Source: CAYVDB01 sp964450705 (GTDB lineage Bacteria; Patescibacteriota; Minisyncoccia; Phycocordibacterales; Zambryskibacteraceae). Taken from it: a stretch of DNA of 25,827 nt. This document shows, in pieces, positions 1-6,537 of the stretch. The stretch covers positions 1 to 25,827 of the forward strand of contig CAYVDB010000006.1 of the NCBI GenBank assembly GCA_964450705.1, read 5' to 3'. The position numbers were made by a program, and so were the translations under genes. The notes below the pieces were generated by a model. That model worked only from the letters and a program-made list of their open reading frames with translations. It was not told the DNA's origin and searched no databases. Each line of letters begins with the position of its first letter. Within the stretch, counting starts at the first letter, position 1.

Positions 1-329
1 TTACGAACAGTTGCAACCTGAGCTACTCCCTTGGGGCAAGCGGCCTCTGTGAGATACTCGGTGTACCCGGGAAGTTGTGAAAGCTGGGTCAGGTCACTCG
101 TCTGATCGACGGTCTTGAACATTTCGAACAACTGCTGGCACGAAACATTGAAGAGTGCCCGCCACTCACTACTCGTACACGTTCCCTGACCCTTGGCCTT
201 GAAGAGAGCAACTACCTCCGTCTTGTGGAGGGGCCCGTCTTTTCTTGAGATCGGGTACCCTCGGTCCTGGGCCGCAAGCGGAACGCTCGCGAAAAGCCCC
301 AGAAAAAGGCCGGCTCGGATGAACTTCAT
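1..329 (-). CDS. Partial secreted protein of unknown function (C-terminus beyond window edge)
   Basis: I do not recognise this protein. The frame opens at an ATG (327-329, minus) and stays open for 109 residues to the left edge, so the C-terminus is missing. Residues 1-20 form a clear signal peptide: MKF, one Arg, then a Leu/Phe/Ala/Gly-rich core and a likely signal-peptidase site after Leu-Ala-Ala. The mature part is polar, with cysteines at about 51, 64 and 98 that could form disulfides outside the membrane. AAGGAG lies 6 bases before the ATG, a much better ribosome binding site than most genes here have. By my count the segment is about 56% GC, visibly higher than the next gene. This hints at recent transfer, a different expression class or an assembly join. 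The overlapping plus-strand frame at 193-408 has no such signals. Confidence 0.7.
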   Translation of the reverse strand, partial: MKFIRAGLFLGLFASVPLAAQDRGYPISRKDGPLHKTEVVALFKAKGQGTCTSSEWRALFNVSCQQLFEMFKTVDQTSDLTQLSQLPGYTEYLTEAACPKGVAQVATVR

Positions 330-464
330 CACAAAACTCCTTGTGTTGGAGAAAGAATGTGTTTCTGGAGAGAACTATTTCCGACAGAACCCTACCATAT
401 TCTTTTAAATATGTAAAGTCCTTTGGGGCGTATGCCTCGTATACACAGATTTTTAGCCTAAAAA

Positions 465-1217
465 CTATTTAACTTTATAGTTGAGCCCAATCTCAACAAC
501 AACCTCCTGTATTCCGGAAGGTAGACTTGGGCCTCCGCCACCGCCACCCATTTGAGCTTCGGCGTACGGACGATTGAAAGAAAAAGGAGTCGAAGTATTT
601 TCATACCAACCAATAATTTTACCGATCCTTATCCCTGAAGCTTCTGCAATACCTGGCGCATTCTTCTTTGCGTCTTCAATTGCTTTCAATCGCGCCTGTT
701 GTTTGAGCTCTGCAAGATTTGATGCGTCAAAACTAACACCAACAACTTCGTTTGCGCCTGCTTTGCTTGATTCTGTAATTATTTTTGAAACAAGACTTGA
801 ATCTGTCGCATTAAGATTTCGAACCTTTATCGCAACCTGCTGGTTTGCAGTATAGCCCGATGGAGTTGAAACGCCCTCTTTATAATCGTACTCAGAATAT
901 AGAGATAGGTTTTGTGTTTGAATATCCTCTTTTGGTATACCCAAACTTTGAACGCTAGCTATAACCTTCGCCATCCTCTCTGTTGTGAGATTTAAAGCAG
1001 TCTCTGCAGAAGGGACCTTCATGACTCTAACCCCCAAGGTAACAAGCGCCATATCAGGAGTATAAGCAACCTTGCCCTCCCCCATCACTGTTATTTGGGC
1101 ATAAAGTGGGGTAACGATTCGATCGCGAACGATCGATACAACCACAATTAGAGCGATTAACACGAGCCCGACAAGACCGAAAATAAACTTCTGCTTTGAA
1201 ATATTTTGTCCTTCCAT
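465..1217 (-). CDS. SIMPL (DUF541) domain periplasmic/cell-surface protein
   Basis: This 250-residue protein has a short cytoplasmic N-terminus, one hydrophobic segment at about residues 10-28 that acts as signal anchor, and an extracytoplasmic SIMPL/DUF541 domain. The family signature is visible just after the anchor (GEGKVAYTPDMALVTLGV). Further on come the usual alternation of polar helices and strands, a central region ending in QVAIKVRNL, and a closing strand EVVVEIGLNYKV. A Gly run (about residues 223-229) precedes the final strand. SIMPL proteins are widespread exported proteins, some linked to oxidative stress (E. coli YggE) and others to signalling; the biochemical role in this lineage is unknown. 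No convincing Shine-Dalgarno sequence precedes the ATG, which lies 25 bases downstream of tRNA-Val in the same direction, so cotranscription with the tRNA is possible. Confidence 0.88.
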   Translation of the reverse strand: MEGQNISKQKFIFGLVGLVLIALIVVVSIVRDRIVTPLYAQITVMGEGKVAYTPDMALVTLGVRVMKVPSAETALNLTTERMAKVIASVQSLGIPKEDIQTQNLSLYSEYDYKEGVSTPSGYTANQQVAIKVRNLNATDSSLVSKIITESSKAGANEVVGVSFDASNLAELKQQARLKAIEDAKKNAPGIAEASGIRIGKIIGWYENTSTPFSFNRPYAEAQMGGGGGGPSLPSGIQEVVVEIGLNYKVK

Positions 1218-1242
1218 AATTGTAGAAATACTATTATTAATG

Positions 1243-1315
1243 TGGGCGGTAGAGGACTCGAACCTCTGGCATCAACAACGTCAATGTTGCGCTCTACCAA
1301 CTGAGCTAACCGCCC
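1243..1315 (-). tRNA. tRNA-Val (GAC anticodon)
   Basis: Read on the minus strand, the 73 bases fold as a full cloverleaf: 7-bp acceptor GGGCGGT/ACCGCCC, D arm GCTC..GAGC, anticodon stem CAACA/TGTTG with loop TTGACGT (anticodon GAC) and T arm AGAGG-TTCGAGT-CCTCT. The discriminator is A and CCA is not encoded, so a CCA-adding enzyme is needed. Confidence 0.96.
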
Positions 1316-1373
1316 TTAAACTTATTTCAAGCACACTGTGTACGAATACAATACATTACCTATATACAAAGTT

Positions 1374-1823
1374 CTAGGCGTAAGACAGTGCGTAAACGAG
1401 TACAGCCACAGCGCTCCACCAAGAAAAAAACGATACTAGGAAACTCAAAGTAATTTTTCTTTGCCAGATACTTTCTAATATCACTTTTGAATTACCCTCC
1501 TTTTCTCGTTTTAAAAGATAGGGGCTTACGACAAAAGAAAGAAAGCCCCCGTTCAAAATTAAAATGCAAGCTATAAACACTAAGTACTTTACATACCAGA
1601 AGCTTATGTCTCCTTTGAAAAAAACTAAACCGCCAACAATTGCAAGTAATGTTCCTGTCCAAATAAGCGGTTTTGTAACCTTATGGGTCCTTGTGGTTGC
1701 CTCTGTCCAATATTCTGAACGACGCGCAAGAAAACCGTGAATATCTATAACTGTAACCGCGCCAAGGCCGACAATGAAACCCGCAAGTAGTAAAAACAAT
1801 CCTACAAAATCAATCATGTCCAA
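1374..1823 (-). CDS. Small polytopic membrane protein, unknown function
   Basis: A 149-residue protein with four predicted membrane helices at about residues 5-27, 50-69, 78-103 and 125-147. Between helices 1 and 2 lies a polar stretch rich in Arg, His and Glu (HGFLARRSEYWTEATTRTHK). This block is the most motif-like part of the protein and could hold a conserved functional or ligand-binding patch. I recognise the general type as a conserved membrane protein of Patescibacteria but cannot name a function. Two ATG codons two codons apart (1823 and 1817) both fit, and no Shine-Dalgarno sequence separates them. The gene lies between tRNA-Ser and tRNA-Val in the same orientation. Confidence 0.75.
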   Translation of the reverse strand: MDMIDFVGLFLLLAGFIVGLGAVTVIDIHGFLARRSEYWTEATTRTHKVTKPLIWTGTLLAIVGGLVFFKGDISFWYVKYLVFIACILILNGGFLSFVVSPYLLKREKEGNSKVILESIWQRKITLSFLVSFFSWWSAVAVLVYALSYA

Positions 1824-1887
1824 AATGTAAATTAATTATGCTATAAGAGTTGAATCTGCGCCTCAACAAAGCGGGCACCTACCCCTG

Positions 1888-1974
1888 CGGAGAGGGAGAG
1901 ATTTGAACTCTCGAGACTCTTTCGAGTCTGCTGGTTTTCGAAACCAGTGCTTTCAACCACTCAGCCACCTCTCC
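1888..1974 (-). tRNA. tRNA-Ser (CGA anticodon)
   Basis: An 87-base class II tRNA on the minus strand: acceptor GGAGAGG/CCTCTCC, anticodon stem CTGGT/ACCAG with loop TTCGAAA (anticodon CGA), a long variable arm (AGACTC-GAAA-GAGTCT) typical of serine tRNAs, and T arm GAGAG-TTCAAAT-CTCTC. Discriminator G; the following bases are CAG, so CCA is not encoded. Confidence 0.96.
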
Positions 1975-1992
1975 ATAATATTAGCACCTCGA

Positions 1993-2020
1993 ATCCTAGC
2001 ACTTTTTGATTTTTCGACAA
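1993..2020 (-). promoter_or_regulatory. Possible sigma70-type promoter for tRNA-Ser
   Basis: On the minus strand TTGTCG (2015-2020) and TAGGAT (1993-1998) are 16 bp apart, each matching four of six consensus bases, and end about 18 bases before the tRNA-Ser gene. The match is modest. The site overlaps a plus-strand promoter candidate, so the spacer may fire in both directions. Confidence 0.35.
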
Positions 2021-2033
2021 AAAATGTTATGAT
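2006..2033 (+). promoter_or_regulatory. Possible sigma70-type promoter ahead of the broken tRNA-Glu copy
   Basis: TTGATT (2006-2011), a 16-bp spacer and TATGAT (2028-2033, five of six consensus bases) lie 15 bases before the duplicated 5' end of tRNA-Glu. This could be the original tRNA-Glu promoter, left in front of the damaged copy. It could also still feed read-through into the intact tRNA and the genes after it. Confidence 0.4.
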
Positions 2034-2048
2034 TTTCCCGCTTTATTT

Positions 2049-2109
2049 GGCCCTATCGCCCCCGCCCGAACGACTGAAGTCGTTCAGTCGGGCAGGTATC
2101 GGTTAGGAC
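2049..2109 (+). pseudogene. Broken duplicate of the 5' quarter of tRNA-Glu, split by a palindromic insert
   Basis: Bases 2049-2058 are identical to the first ten bases of the intact tRNA-Glu (2125-2134), and bases 2097-2109 are identical to tRNA positions 13-25 (2137-2149). Between them lie 38 bases (2059-2096) with strong dyad symmetry, where the intact tRNA has only the two bases TC. Nothing of the anticodon arm or later is present. The simplest reading is a tandem duplication of the tRNA 5' end followed by insertion of a short palindromic element in the D-arm region, or the reverse order. Confidence 0.75.
2059..2096. repeat. Short palindromic element (REP/MITE-like) with two alternative hairpins
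   Basis: A 38-base GC-rich element. Two mutually exclusive hairpins can be drawn: GAACGAC/GTCGTTC (2068-2074 with 2079-2085, loop TGAA) and GACTGAA/TTCAGTC (2072-2078 with 2083-2089, loop GTCG). An outer pairing GCCCGA/TCGGGC joins 2064-2069 to 2088-2093. No run of T follows, so a simple terminator is unlikely. I see no second copy in this window. Confidence 0.55.
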
Positions 2110-2110
2110 G

Positions 2111-2116
2111 TATAAT
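2111..2116 (+). promoter_or_regulatory. -10 box of the intact tRNA-Glu gene
   Basis: A perfect TATAAT ends 8 bases before the first base of tRNA-Glu, the right distance for transcription to begin at or just before the mature 5' end. The -35 position falls in the 3' arm of the palindromic element and shows no good TTGACA match. Transcription probably continues into the downstream YdeI-like gene and tsaD, as no terminator or separate promoter is visible between them. Confidence 0.6.
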
Positions 2117-2124
2117 AAAGTAGA

Positions 2125-2196
2125 GGCCCTATCGTCTATCGGTTAGGACACAAGCTTTTCAAGCTTGGAAGCGGGGTTCGACTCCCCGTAGGGTCA
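2125..2196 (+). tRNA. tRNA-Glu (TTC anticodon)
   Basis: A complete 72-base cloverleaf: acceptor GGCCCTA/TAGGGTC with one G-T pair, anticodon stem CAAGC/GCTTG with loop TTTTCAA (anticodon TTC), T arm CGGGG-TTCGACT-CCCCG, discriminator A and no encoded CCA. The first 25 bases are duplicated upstream in damaged form (2049-2109). It precedes the small YdeI-like gene by 14 bases on the same strand. Confidence 0.96.
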
Positions 2197-2210
2197 CAAA
2201 TATAAGATGC

Positions 2211-2462
2211 ATGATAAAGCTTAAAATAGCTTCGGGTACGCTCCATAAGCTGCCCAAAGACATGAAAGAGCACCTCGGATCTAGTCAAAAAGCGCTCGAC
2301 ACATGGGAAAATATAACACCTTTAGCTCGAAATGAGTGGATATGTTGGGTAGAGTCTGCCAAAAAAGGAGACACGAGAATCAATAGAATGAAGCGCGCTA
2401 AAACTGAGCTATCTAAAGGAAAAAGAAGGCCATGTTGCTGGGCGGGATGTCCTCACAGATAA
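2211..2462 (+). CDS. Mini YdeI/OmpD-associated (OmdA) family protein
   Basis: An 83-residue protein matching the short C-terminal domain of the YdeI/OmpD-associated family. It has the usual Trp/Leu-rich middle (ALDTWENITPLARNEWICWV) followed by the basic stretch TRINRMKRAKTELSKGK. It ends in RRPCCWAGCPHR, with Cys75, Cys76, Cys80 and His82, a cluster that could bind a metal or be redox active. Longer relatives have been linked to bacteriocin resistance, but the function of this short form is unknown. The ATG at 2211 is chosen because the ATG four bases earlier meets a stop after five codons. The gene sits between tRNA-Glu and tsaD, 11 bases before the chosen tsaD start, so cotranscription is likely. 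Confidence 0.75.
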   Translation: MIKLKIASGTLHKLPKDMKEHLGSSQKALDTWENITPLARNEWICWVESAKKGDTRINRMKRAKTELSKGKRRPCCWAGCPHR

Positions 2463-2473
2463 AAACCTTAAAG

Positions 2474-3622
2474 ATGAAAATATTATCTATAGAAACTAGT
2501 TGCGACGAAACAGGCGTATCTCTCGTCGAAATAAAAGGAAACTCTGATTTTCCCTCTATAAAAGTACTTGGTAACAGCCTGTATTCTCAAGTAAAAATCC
2601 ATAAAGAATTCGGTGGCGTGTACCCAAATCTGGCAAGAAGAGAACATGCCAAAAATCTTGTCCCGCTTCTTGAAAAAACTCTAAAAGAAGCAAAATCTTT
2701 AAAAACCGGGGAAAATACTCTACTGCCTATAAAAAAACTGCAAAAAGAGCTCGAGAAAGAACCTTTTCTTCTTGAAAACCTTATCGAATTTGCAAAAAAT
2801 ACAAAAAAACCAAAAGTAGACCTTATCGCCGTGACAAATGGCCCTGGGCTTGAACCAGCACTCTGGGTTGGAGTTAGCTTTGCAAAAGCTCTAGGGGCGC
2901 TCTGGGATATCCCCGTACTCCCGGTTAATCATATGGAAGGGCATATTTTCTCAGTACTTTTCCCTAAGCCAAAACAAAAAATCTCTTTTCCAGCAATAGC
3001 ACTCCTAATTTCTGGAGGTCATACTGAACTCATTTTAATGAAAAAACCCCTCTCATATAACCTTATTGGAAAGACAAGAGATGACGCTATTGGAGAAGCG
3101 TACGACAAGGTTGGCAGAATCCTTGGCCTACCATATCCAGGGGGGCCAATGGTCGCTTCCCTTGCAGAAAAAGCTCGAAAATTAAATAAAAAAAACAAAT
3201 GGAAATTTCCTCGGCCAATGATTCACAGCAAGGATTTAGATTTTTCATTTTCCGGCCTAAAGACCGCTGTTCTGTATTCAGTTCAAGGTAAAAATCTCTC
3301 AGAACAAGACAAAATATTCGTTGCTCAAGAATTTGAGGAAGCGGTAAAAGATGTGCTAATAGAAAAAACTCAAAAAGCCCTCATAAAATACAAGGTTAAG
3401 TCACTGATTATAGGCGGTGGCGTAGCGGCTAATAGCTATATAAAGAGATCTTTCCAAGGACTTGTAAAGACATCCAAAGGATTAACACTATTTTCTCCAA
3501 AAAAGGAGTTATCCACAGATAATAGTATAATGATTGCCCTTGCCGGATACGCTCGAATAATATCCAAAAAACAGGTAGCTAGAAAAAGTTTTAAAGCCCA
3601 GGGAAATTTAACTTTATCCTAA
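2474..3622 (+). CDS. tsaD: tRNA N6-threonylcarbamoyladenosine (t6A37) synthase subunit TsaD
   Basis: TsaD transfers the threonylcarbamoyl group from its adenylate to A37 of ANN-decoding tRNAs, working with TsaB and TsaE. The ATG at 2474 gives the canonical beginning MKILSIETSCDETGVSLVE; the frame extends upstream to 2432 but that part is not family-like and overlaps the previous gene. Visible motifs are the metal site HMEGH at residues 153-157, SGGHTEL, GEAYDKVGR, PYPGGP, FSFSGLKTA, GGGVAANS and STDNSIMIAL near the end. The length is 382 residues against about 340 usual. The excess is a Lys/Glu-rich insertion of roughly 40 residues between KTLKEAK (about residue 75) and PKVDLIAVTNGPGL. The gene converges on the next minus-strand gene with only five bases between them. 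Confidence 0.96.
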   Translation: MKILSIETSCDETGVSLVEIKGNSDFPSIKVLGNSLYSQVKIHKEFGGVYPNLARREHAKNLVPLLEKTLKEAKSLKTGENTLLPIKKLQKELEKEPFLLENLIEFAKNTKKPKVDLIAVTNGPGLEPALWVGVSFAKALGALWDIPVLPVNHMEGHIFSVLFPKPKQKISFPAIALLISGGHTELILMKKPLSYNLIGKTRDDAIGEAYDKVGRILGLPYPGGPMVASLAEKARKLNKKNKWKFPRPMIHSKDLDFSFSGLKTAVLYSVQGKNLSEQDKIFVAQEFEEAVKDVLIEKTQKALIKYKVKSLIIGGGVAANSYIKRSFQGLVKTSKGLTLFSPKKELSTDNSIMIALAGYARIISKKQVARKSFKAQGNLTLS

Positions 3623-3627
3623 GAGAA

Positions 3628-6279
3628 TTACTCCTGAATAGTAGTAACTGTGCGGATTTCTTTCTTTTGAAATGTCATCCACAAAGTGGCAATACAGAGA
3701 ATTACAAGAAGTGTAGTCAGCGGAAGTACAATTGAATAAAACCCAAAGAGTAAACACCCAAGAGTAGCTATGAAAAGGCCTATTGAGAAATAGGACATCT
3801 TATGAATCTTTTGAACATCAAGGGTAAGAAGGCCTGTCTGCGCTTCTCTTCGCACTCGAGCTTGTACAATTAGATGAATAACAAGAAGAATCGCCATAAA
3901 CACAAGGAGGGCATTTAAAGATTCATCAAGATTAGCCGGCCCAGCAATAACCGCCGCGGCAATATTTCTCAAACTGTTATCCACAAATACAGTACTCGTA
4001 CTTGAAGTAGTGCCTTCTCTCGCGTCAATAGAGCCGTACCCAATAAAATTCATTCCATTTTGAGACAAGATTGATCCTGAGTTGTCCGATACTTGTCCTT
4101 TATTTTGTCCTTGAGAAGACTCCGCTTCGTTTTCTAGCCCTGGAACCGAAACCCCCTGAAGTTTTAAGCTATCCATGAATGCGCGGAACTCCTGTATCTC
4201 TTCCACTTGAGAGGAATTAAGAGGAAAGGCTCGATTACACACAATCTCATTTACTTTTTTCTTAGTGAGAATATAAACGAAACTCGTTGAACTTTCATGG
4301 CCCCATGGAGTAAGGATATCGGATTCATAGCGTTCCTGGAATATTCCTACAGCATCATAAGTTGCACGATCAAACACCCCTGTAATCTCCAAATCCTTAA
4401 ATCCTTCTAATTCTCTAAGGAATACTTGAAGTTTTATTACCTCAATAGGATCATTATTCCAATCAATTCGAAGATAATCTTCAAGATAATCGCAGGTAAG
4501 GGCCACTCCTAAAACCTGAGGCACGGCTCGAGATGAACCGCCACGTGAACGCGAGCCTCCACCAGAAGTATTTGGTTGATTTACAGTTATGGTTGTCGAA
4601 GCAGAAGCCCCCATACTTGAATTAGTACATGTAATCATGTATTCGGTCGTACTTGAAGGAGACACCACCATTGACCCAGATGTAGATGTAGCAGAAGTCC
4701 AAGGCGCAGAGCATGCTNNNNNNNNNNNNNNNNNNNNNNNNNNNNNNNNNNNNNNNNNNNNNNNNNNNNNNNNNNNNNNNNNNNNNNNNNNNNNNNNNNN
4801 NNNNNNNNNNNNNNNNNTAGAGCTTCCTCCGGAAGTGATGGTTTGAGGATTTGCAGAAAGAGTGGTTGTTACTTGATTACCTCCCCCGCCTCCGTTAGGG
4901 TCAATTGTTATAGTTAGATTCATTACCCCTTCGCCACATGTATTTTTAGCTGAAAGAAGAACTATAAATGTCCCACTTTGAGTTGGTACGCCTGAAATCG
5001 TATTAGTAGAAGTACTGAAAGAAAGTCCAGCCGGCAAATTTGCTTCACTCGCCGAATACACGATTGAAGAGGTCCCTGTTGAAGTTGCGGAGAGAGTGTA
5101 TGAAAATGTGGTTCCCACCTTTCCGCTAATTGTATTGGGACTAGAAAACACTGGAATTGTGCACGATGGACCTTCATCTGATACTACAACAACAGTAGTA
5201 GTTGCGGAGCCAGAAAGAGTATTTTTAGTACAGGTAATAGAAAAAGTTGTTGTAGTGCTCAAACTCACCACCATTGACCCAGATGTAGATGTAGCAGAAG
5301 TCCAAGGCGCAGAGCATGCTGTTGCATTAGTCGAAGACCAGGTGAGAGTAGAGCTTCCTCCGGAAGTGATGGTTTGAGGATTTGCAGAAAGAGTGGTTGT
5401 TACATTCTCATCCCCTTGTGAAGAGACACTAATATTAAGAGCTTTTGCGTCCTCGCCACAACTGTTTGAAGCATAGATTTCAACTGTATAGTTTCCTGTT
5501 GTAGTTGGCGTTCCTGAAAGTACCCCTGTTGAAGTTCCAATAGAAAGCCACCCCTTAAGCGGTGAAGCATTATATAAAATTGGCAAAGAACCAGTTGCGT
5601 TAATAGAATATGAAAACGGCTGACCGACTCTCCCAGATGCAGAAAGGGTACTTGTAATCACTGGGGCAACACAAGTTGGTACTTCATCTATCAAGAAAAC
5701 AGTAACCGTATCTGAAACAGACTGCCCAGACAAATCATTACAAGTAATTGTAAACGCTTTACTACCACCTACGTTTGGATAAAACGGATGCCCAACTCCT
5801 ACCGGCCCAGCACTCCCAGTCTTTGGAACACCTCCCAAATCCTGGGTATCTGCAAAAAGTTTACAAGATACGACGTTCGCAGATATCCAATCCAAACTAA
5901 ATTCAGTTGGAGAAACAATGGTCAGAGAATCAGCAGATCCATTTGCGAAGATATCCACAGATGCCATTGAAGACACCACGACCGTATCTTTATTTTCTTC
6001 TGAAATAGCTTCGTCCTCAACTGTGGGTTGTTCTGCCTTTATAGGCTCTGAGGAAACATCTGTTTCTTCGACAGTTGATGAAACTTCTACCTCATTTGAG
6101 GTCTCCTCAGCAAAAACTATCTGAGGACTTGAAGTGTTGAAAAGCCCGACAGAGTATATAGATAATAAAGCAAATGTGAAAACAGCAACTATAGCAATAG
6201 AGCCTCTAGAGAATGTAAGCTGAGATTTATATTTCATAGTATGCATATGATGACGATTCACATACTCCATTTTTTTCAA
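3628..6279 (-). CDS. Large membrane-anchored surface protein: Ig-like domains, peptidoglycan-binding-like domain, three C-terminal helices (contains assembly gap)
   Basis: From the N-terminus: a basic leader and one hydrophobic segment (about residues 28-47), an acidic Ser/Thr/Glu spacer, an Ig-like region, then alternating putative-Ig (He_PIG type, SGTPTTTGNYTV and SGVPTQSGTFIV) and CSAPW-type Ig-like domains. A Gly/Ser/Arg linker follows. Next is a peptidoglycan-binding-like domain common in Parcubacteria (cysteine, NNDPIEVIKLQVFL, GVFDRATYDAVGIFQ, then KKKVNEIVC, at about 4500-4230). A polar stretch and three membrane helices close the protein. It likely links the wall to an extracellular stalk, but no activity is known. 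The first codon is a TTG (6279); in-frame ATGs at 6270, 6246 and 6237 are equally possible and none has a good ribosome site. The 100-N gap lies in the second CSAPW domain. The frame is kept if the true gap is 28 bp, giving about 859 residues. Confidence 0.85.
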   Translation of the reverse strand: MKKMEYVNRHHMHTMKYKSQLTFSRGSIAIVAVFTFALLSIYSVGLFNTSSPQIVFAEETSNEVEVSSTVEETDVSSEPIKAEQPTVEDEAISEENKDTVVVSSMASVDIFANGSADSLTIVSPTEFSLDWISANVVSCKLFADTQDLGGVPKTGSAGPVGVGHPFYPNVGGSKAFTITCNDLSGQSVSDTVTVFLIDEVPTCVAPVITSTLSASGRVGQPFSYSINATGSLPILYNASPLKGWLSIGTSTGVLSGTPTTTGNYTVEIYASNSCGEDAKALNISVSSQGDENVTTTLSANPQTITSGGSSTLTWSSTNATACSAPWTSATSTSGSMVVSLSTTTTFSITCTKNTLSGSATTTVVVVSDEGPSCTIPVFSSPNTISGKVGTTFSYTLSATSTGTSSIVYSASEANLPAGLSFSTSTNTISGVPTQSGTFIVLLSAKNTCGEGVMNLTITIDPNGGGGGNQVTTTLSANPQTITSGGSSXXXXXXXXXXXXXXXXXXXXXXXXXXXXXXXXXXACSAPWTSATSTSGSMVVSPSSTTEYMITCTNSSMGASASTTITVNQPNTSGGGSRSRGGSSRAVPQVLGVALTCDYLEDYLRIDWNNDPIEVIKLQVFLRELEGFKDLEITGVFDRATYDAVGIFQERYESDILTPWGHESSTSFVYILTKKKVNEIVCNRAFPLNSSQVEEIQEFRAFMDSLKLQGVSVPGLENEAESSQGQNKGQVSDNSGSILSQNGMNFIGYGSIDAREGTTSSTSTVFVDNSLRNIAAAVIAGPANLDESLNALLVFMAILLVIHLIVQARVRREAQTGLLTLDVQKIHKMSYFSIGLFIATLGCLLFGFYSIVLPLTTLLVILCIATLWMTFQKKEIRTVTTIQE
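4663..4872 (-). repeat. Copy A of a 138-bp repeat encoding an Ig-like segment (interrupted by the gap)
   Basis: All 110 visible bases (4663-4717 and 4818-4872) are identical to copy B at 5266-5403. In copy B the piece between the flanks is 28 bp, so copy A would also be 138 bp if the gap held the same 28 bases. Such near-perfect repeats are where short-read assemblies break. Confidence 0.9.
4718..4817. other. Assembly gap (100 N) inside a repeat
   Basis: Exactly 100 N, a conventional placeholder for unknown length. Flanks match both ends of the intact repeat copy at 5266-5403, where the intervening stretch 5321-5348 is 28 bp. Both 28 and 100 leave remainder 1 on division by 3, so the reading frame through the placeholder happens to be right. 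Confidence 0.95.
5266..5403 (-). repeat. Copy B of the 138-bp Ig-segment repeat (intact)
   Basis: Encodes the segment from about VTTTLSANPQTITSGG to CSAPWTSATSTSGSMVV in the first CSAPW-type domain. It lies 603 bases from copy A with placeholder spacing (531 if the gap is 28 bp). The lack of any silent difference points to recent duplication or gene conversion. Confidence 0.9.
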
Positions 6280-6443
6280 ACTATGTCAATATACGTATCA
6301 AAACCCTCTTAAGTCTTAAAGAGCTTATTTCTAGCCATATTATAAGAATCTGTCTTTTATTAATAAATGTCCTTTTAATTTTTATTAGGGTTCCTAAAAA
6401 AGCCTTGTAATTAGACTTTTTATAGAAAAGGTCATTATTTTCT

Positions 6444-6472
6444 TTGAAAAAGATGCTCTGGATAAATAATAT
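6444..6472 (+). promoter_or_regulatory. Possible promoter of the valS-prsW-hsp20 operon
   Basis: TTGAAA (6444-6449), a 17-bp spacer and TAATAT (6467-6472) lie 65 bases before the valS start in an AT-rich 258-bp divergent spacer (6280-6537). The -10 match is only four of six. The rest of the spacer is AT-rich sequence with several runs of T and no structure I can name. Confidence 0.35.
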
Positions 6473-6537
6473 GTCCTTTATTCTTTCTCTCTAGATAATC
6501 CTTCATTTCATCAGCTTTATGATAGGATGGAAAAGCA

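Noticed and set aside
193..408. Plus-strand frame of 71 codons at the left end
   Set aside because: It lies opposite a minus-strand frame with a clear signal peptide and an AAGGAG ribosome site; its own product is low in recognisable features.
2049..2196. A phage or plasmid attachment site at tRNA-Glu
   Set aside because: Attachment sites normally copy the 3' end of a tRNA; here only the 5' end is copied, and there is no integrase in the window.
4718..4817. Long frames running through the N run on the plus strand (4589-4846)
   Set aside because: N codons hide stops and the minus-strand protein has continuous family-like domains on both sides.
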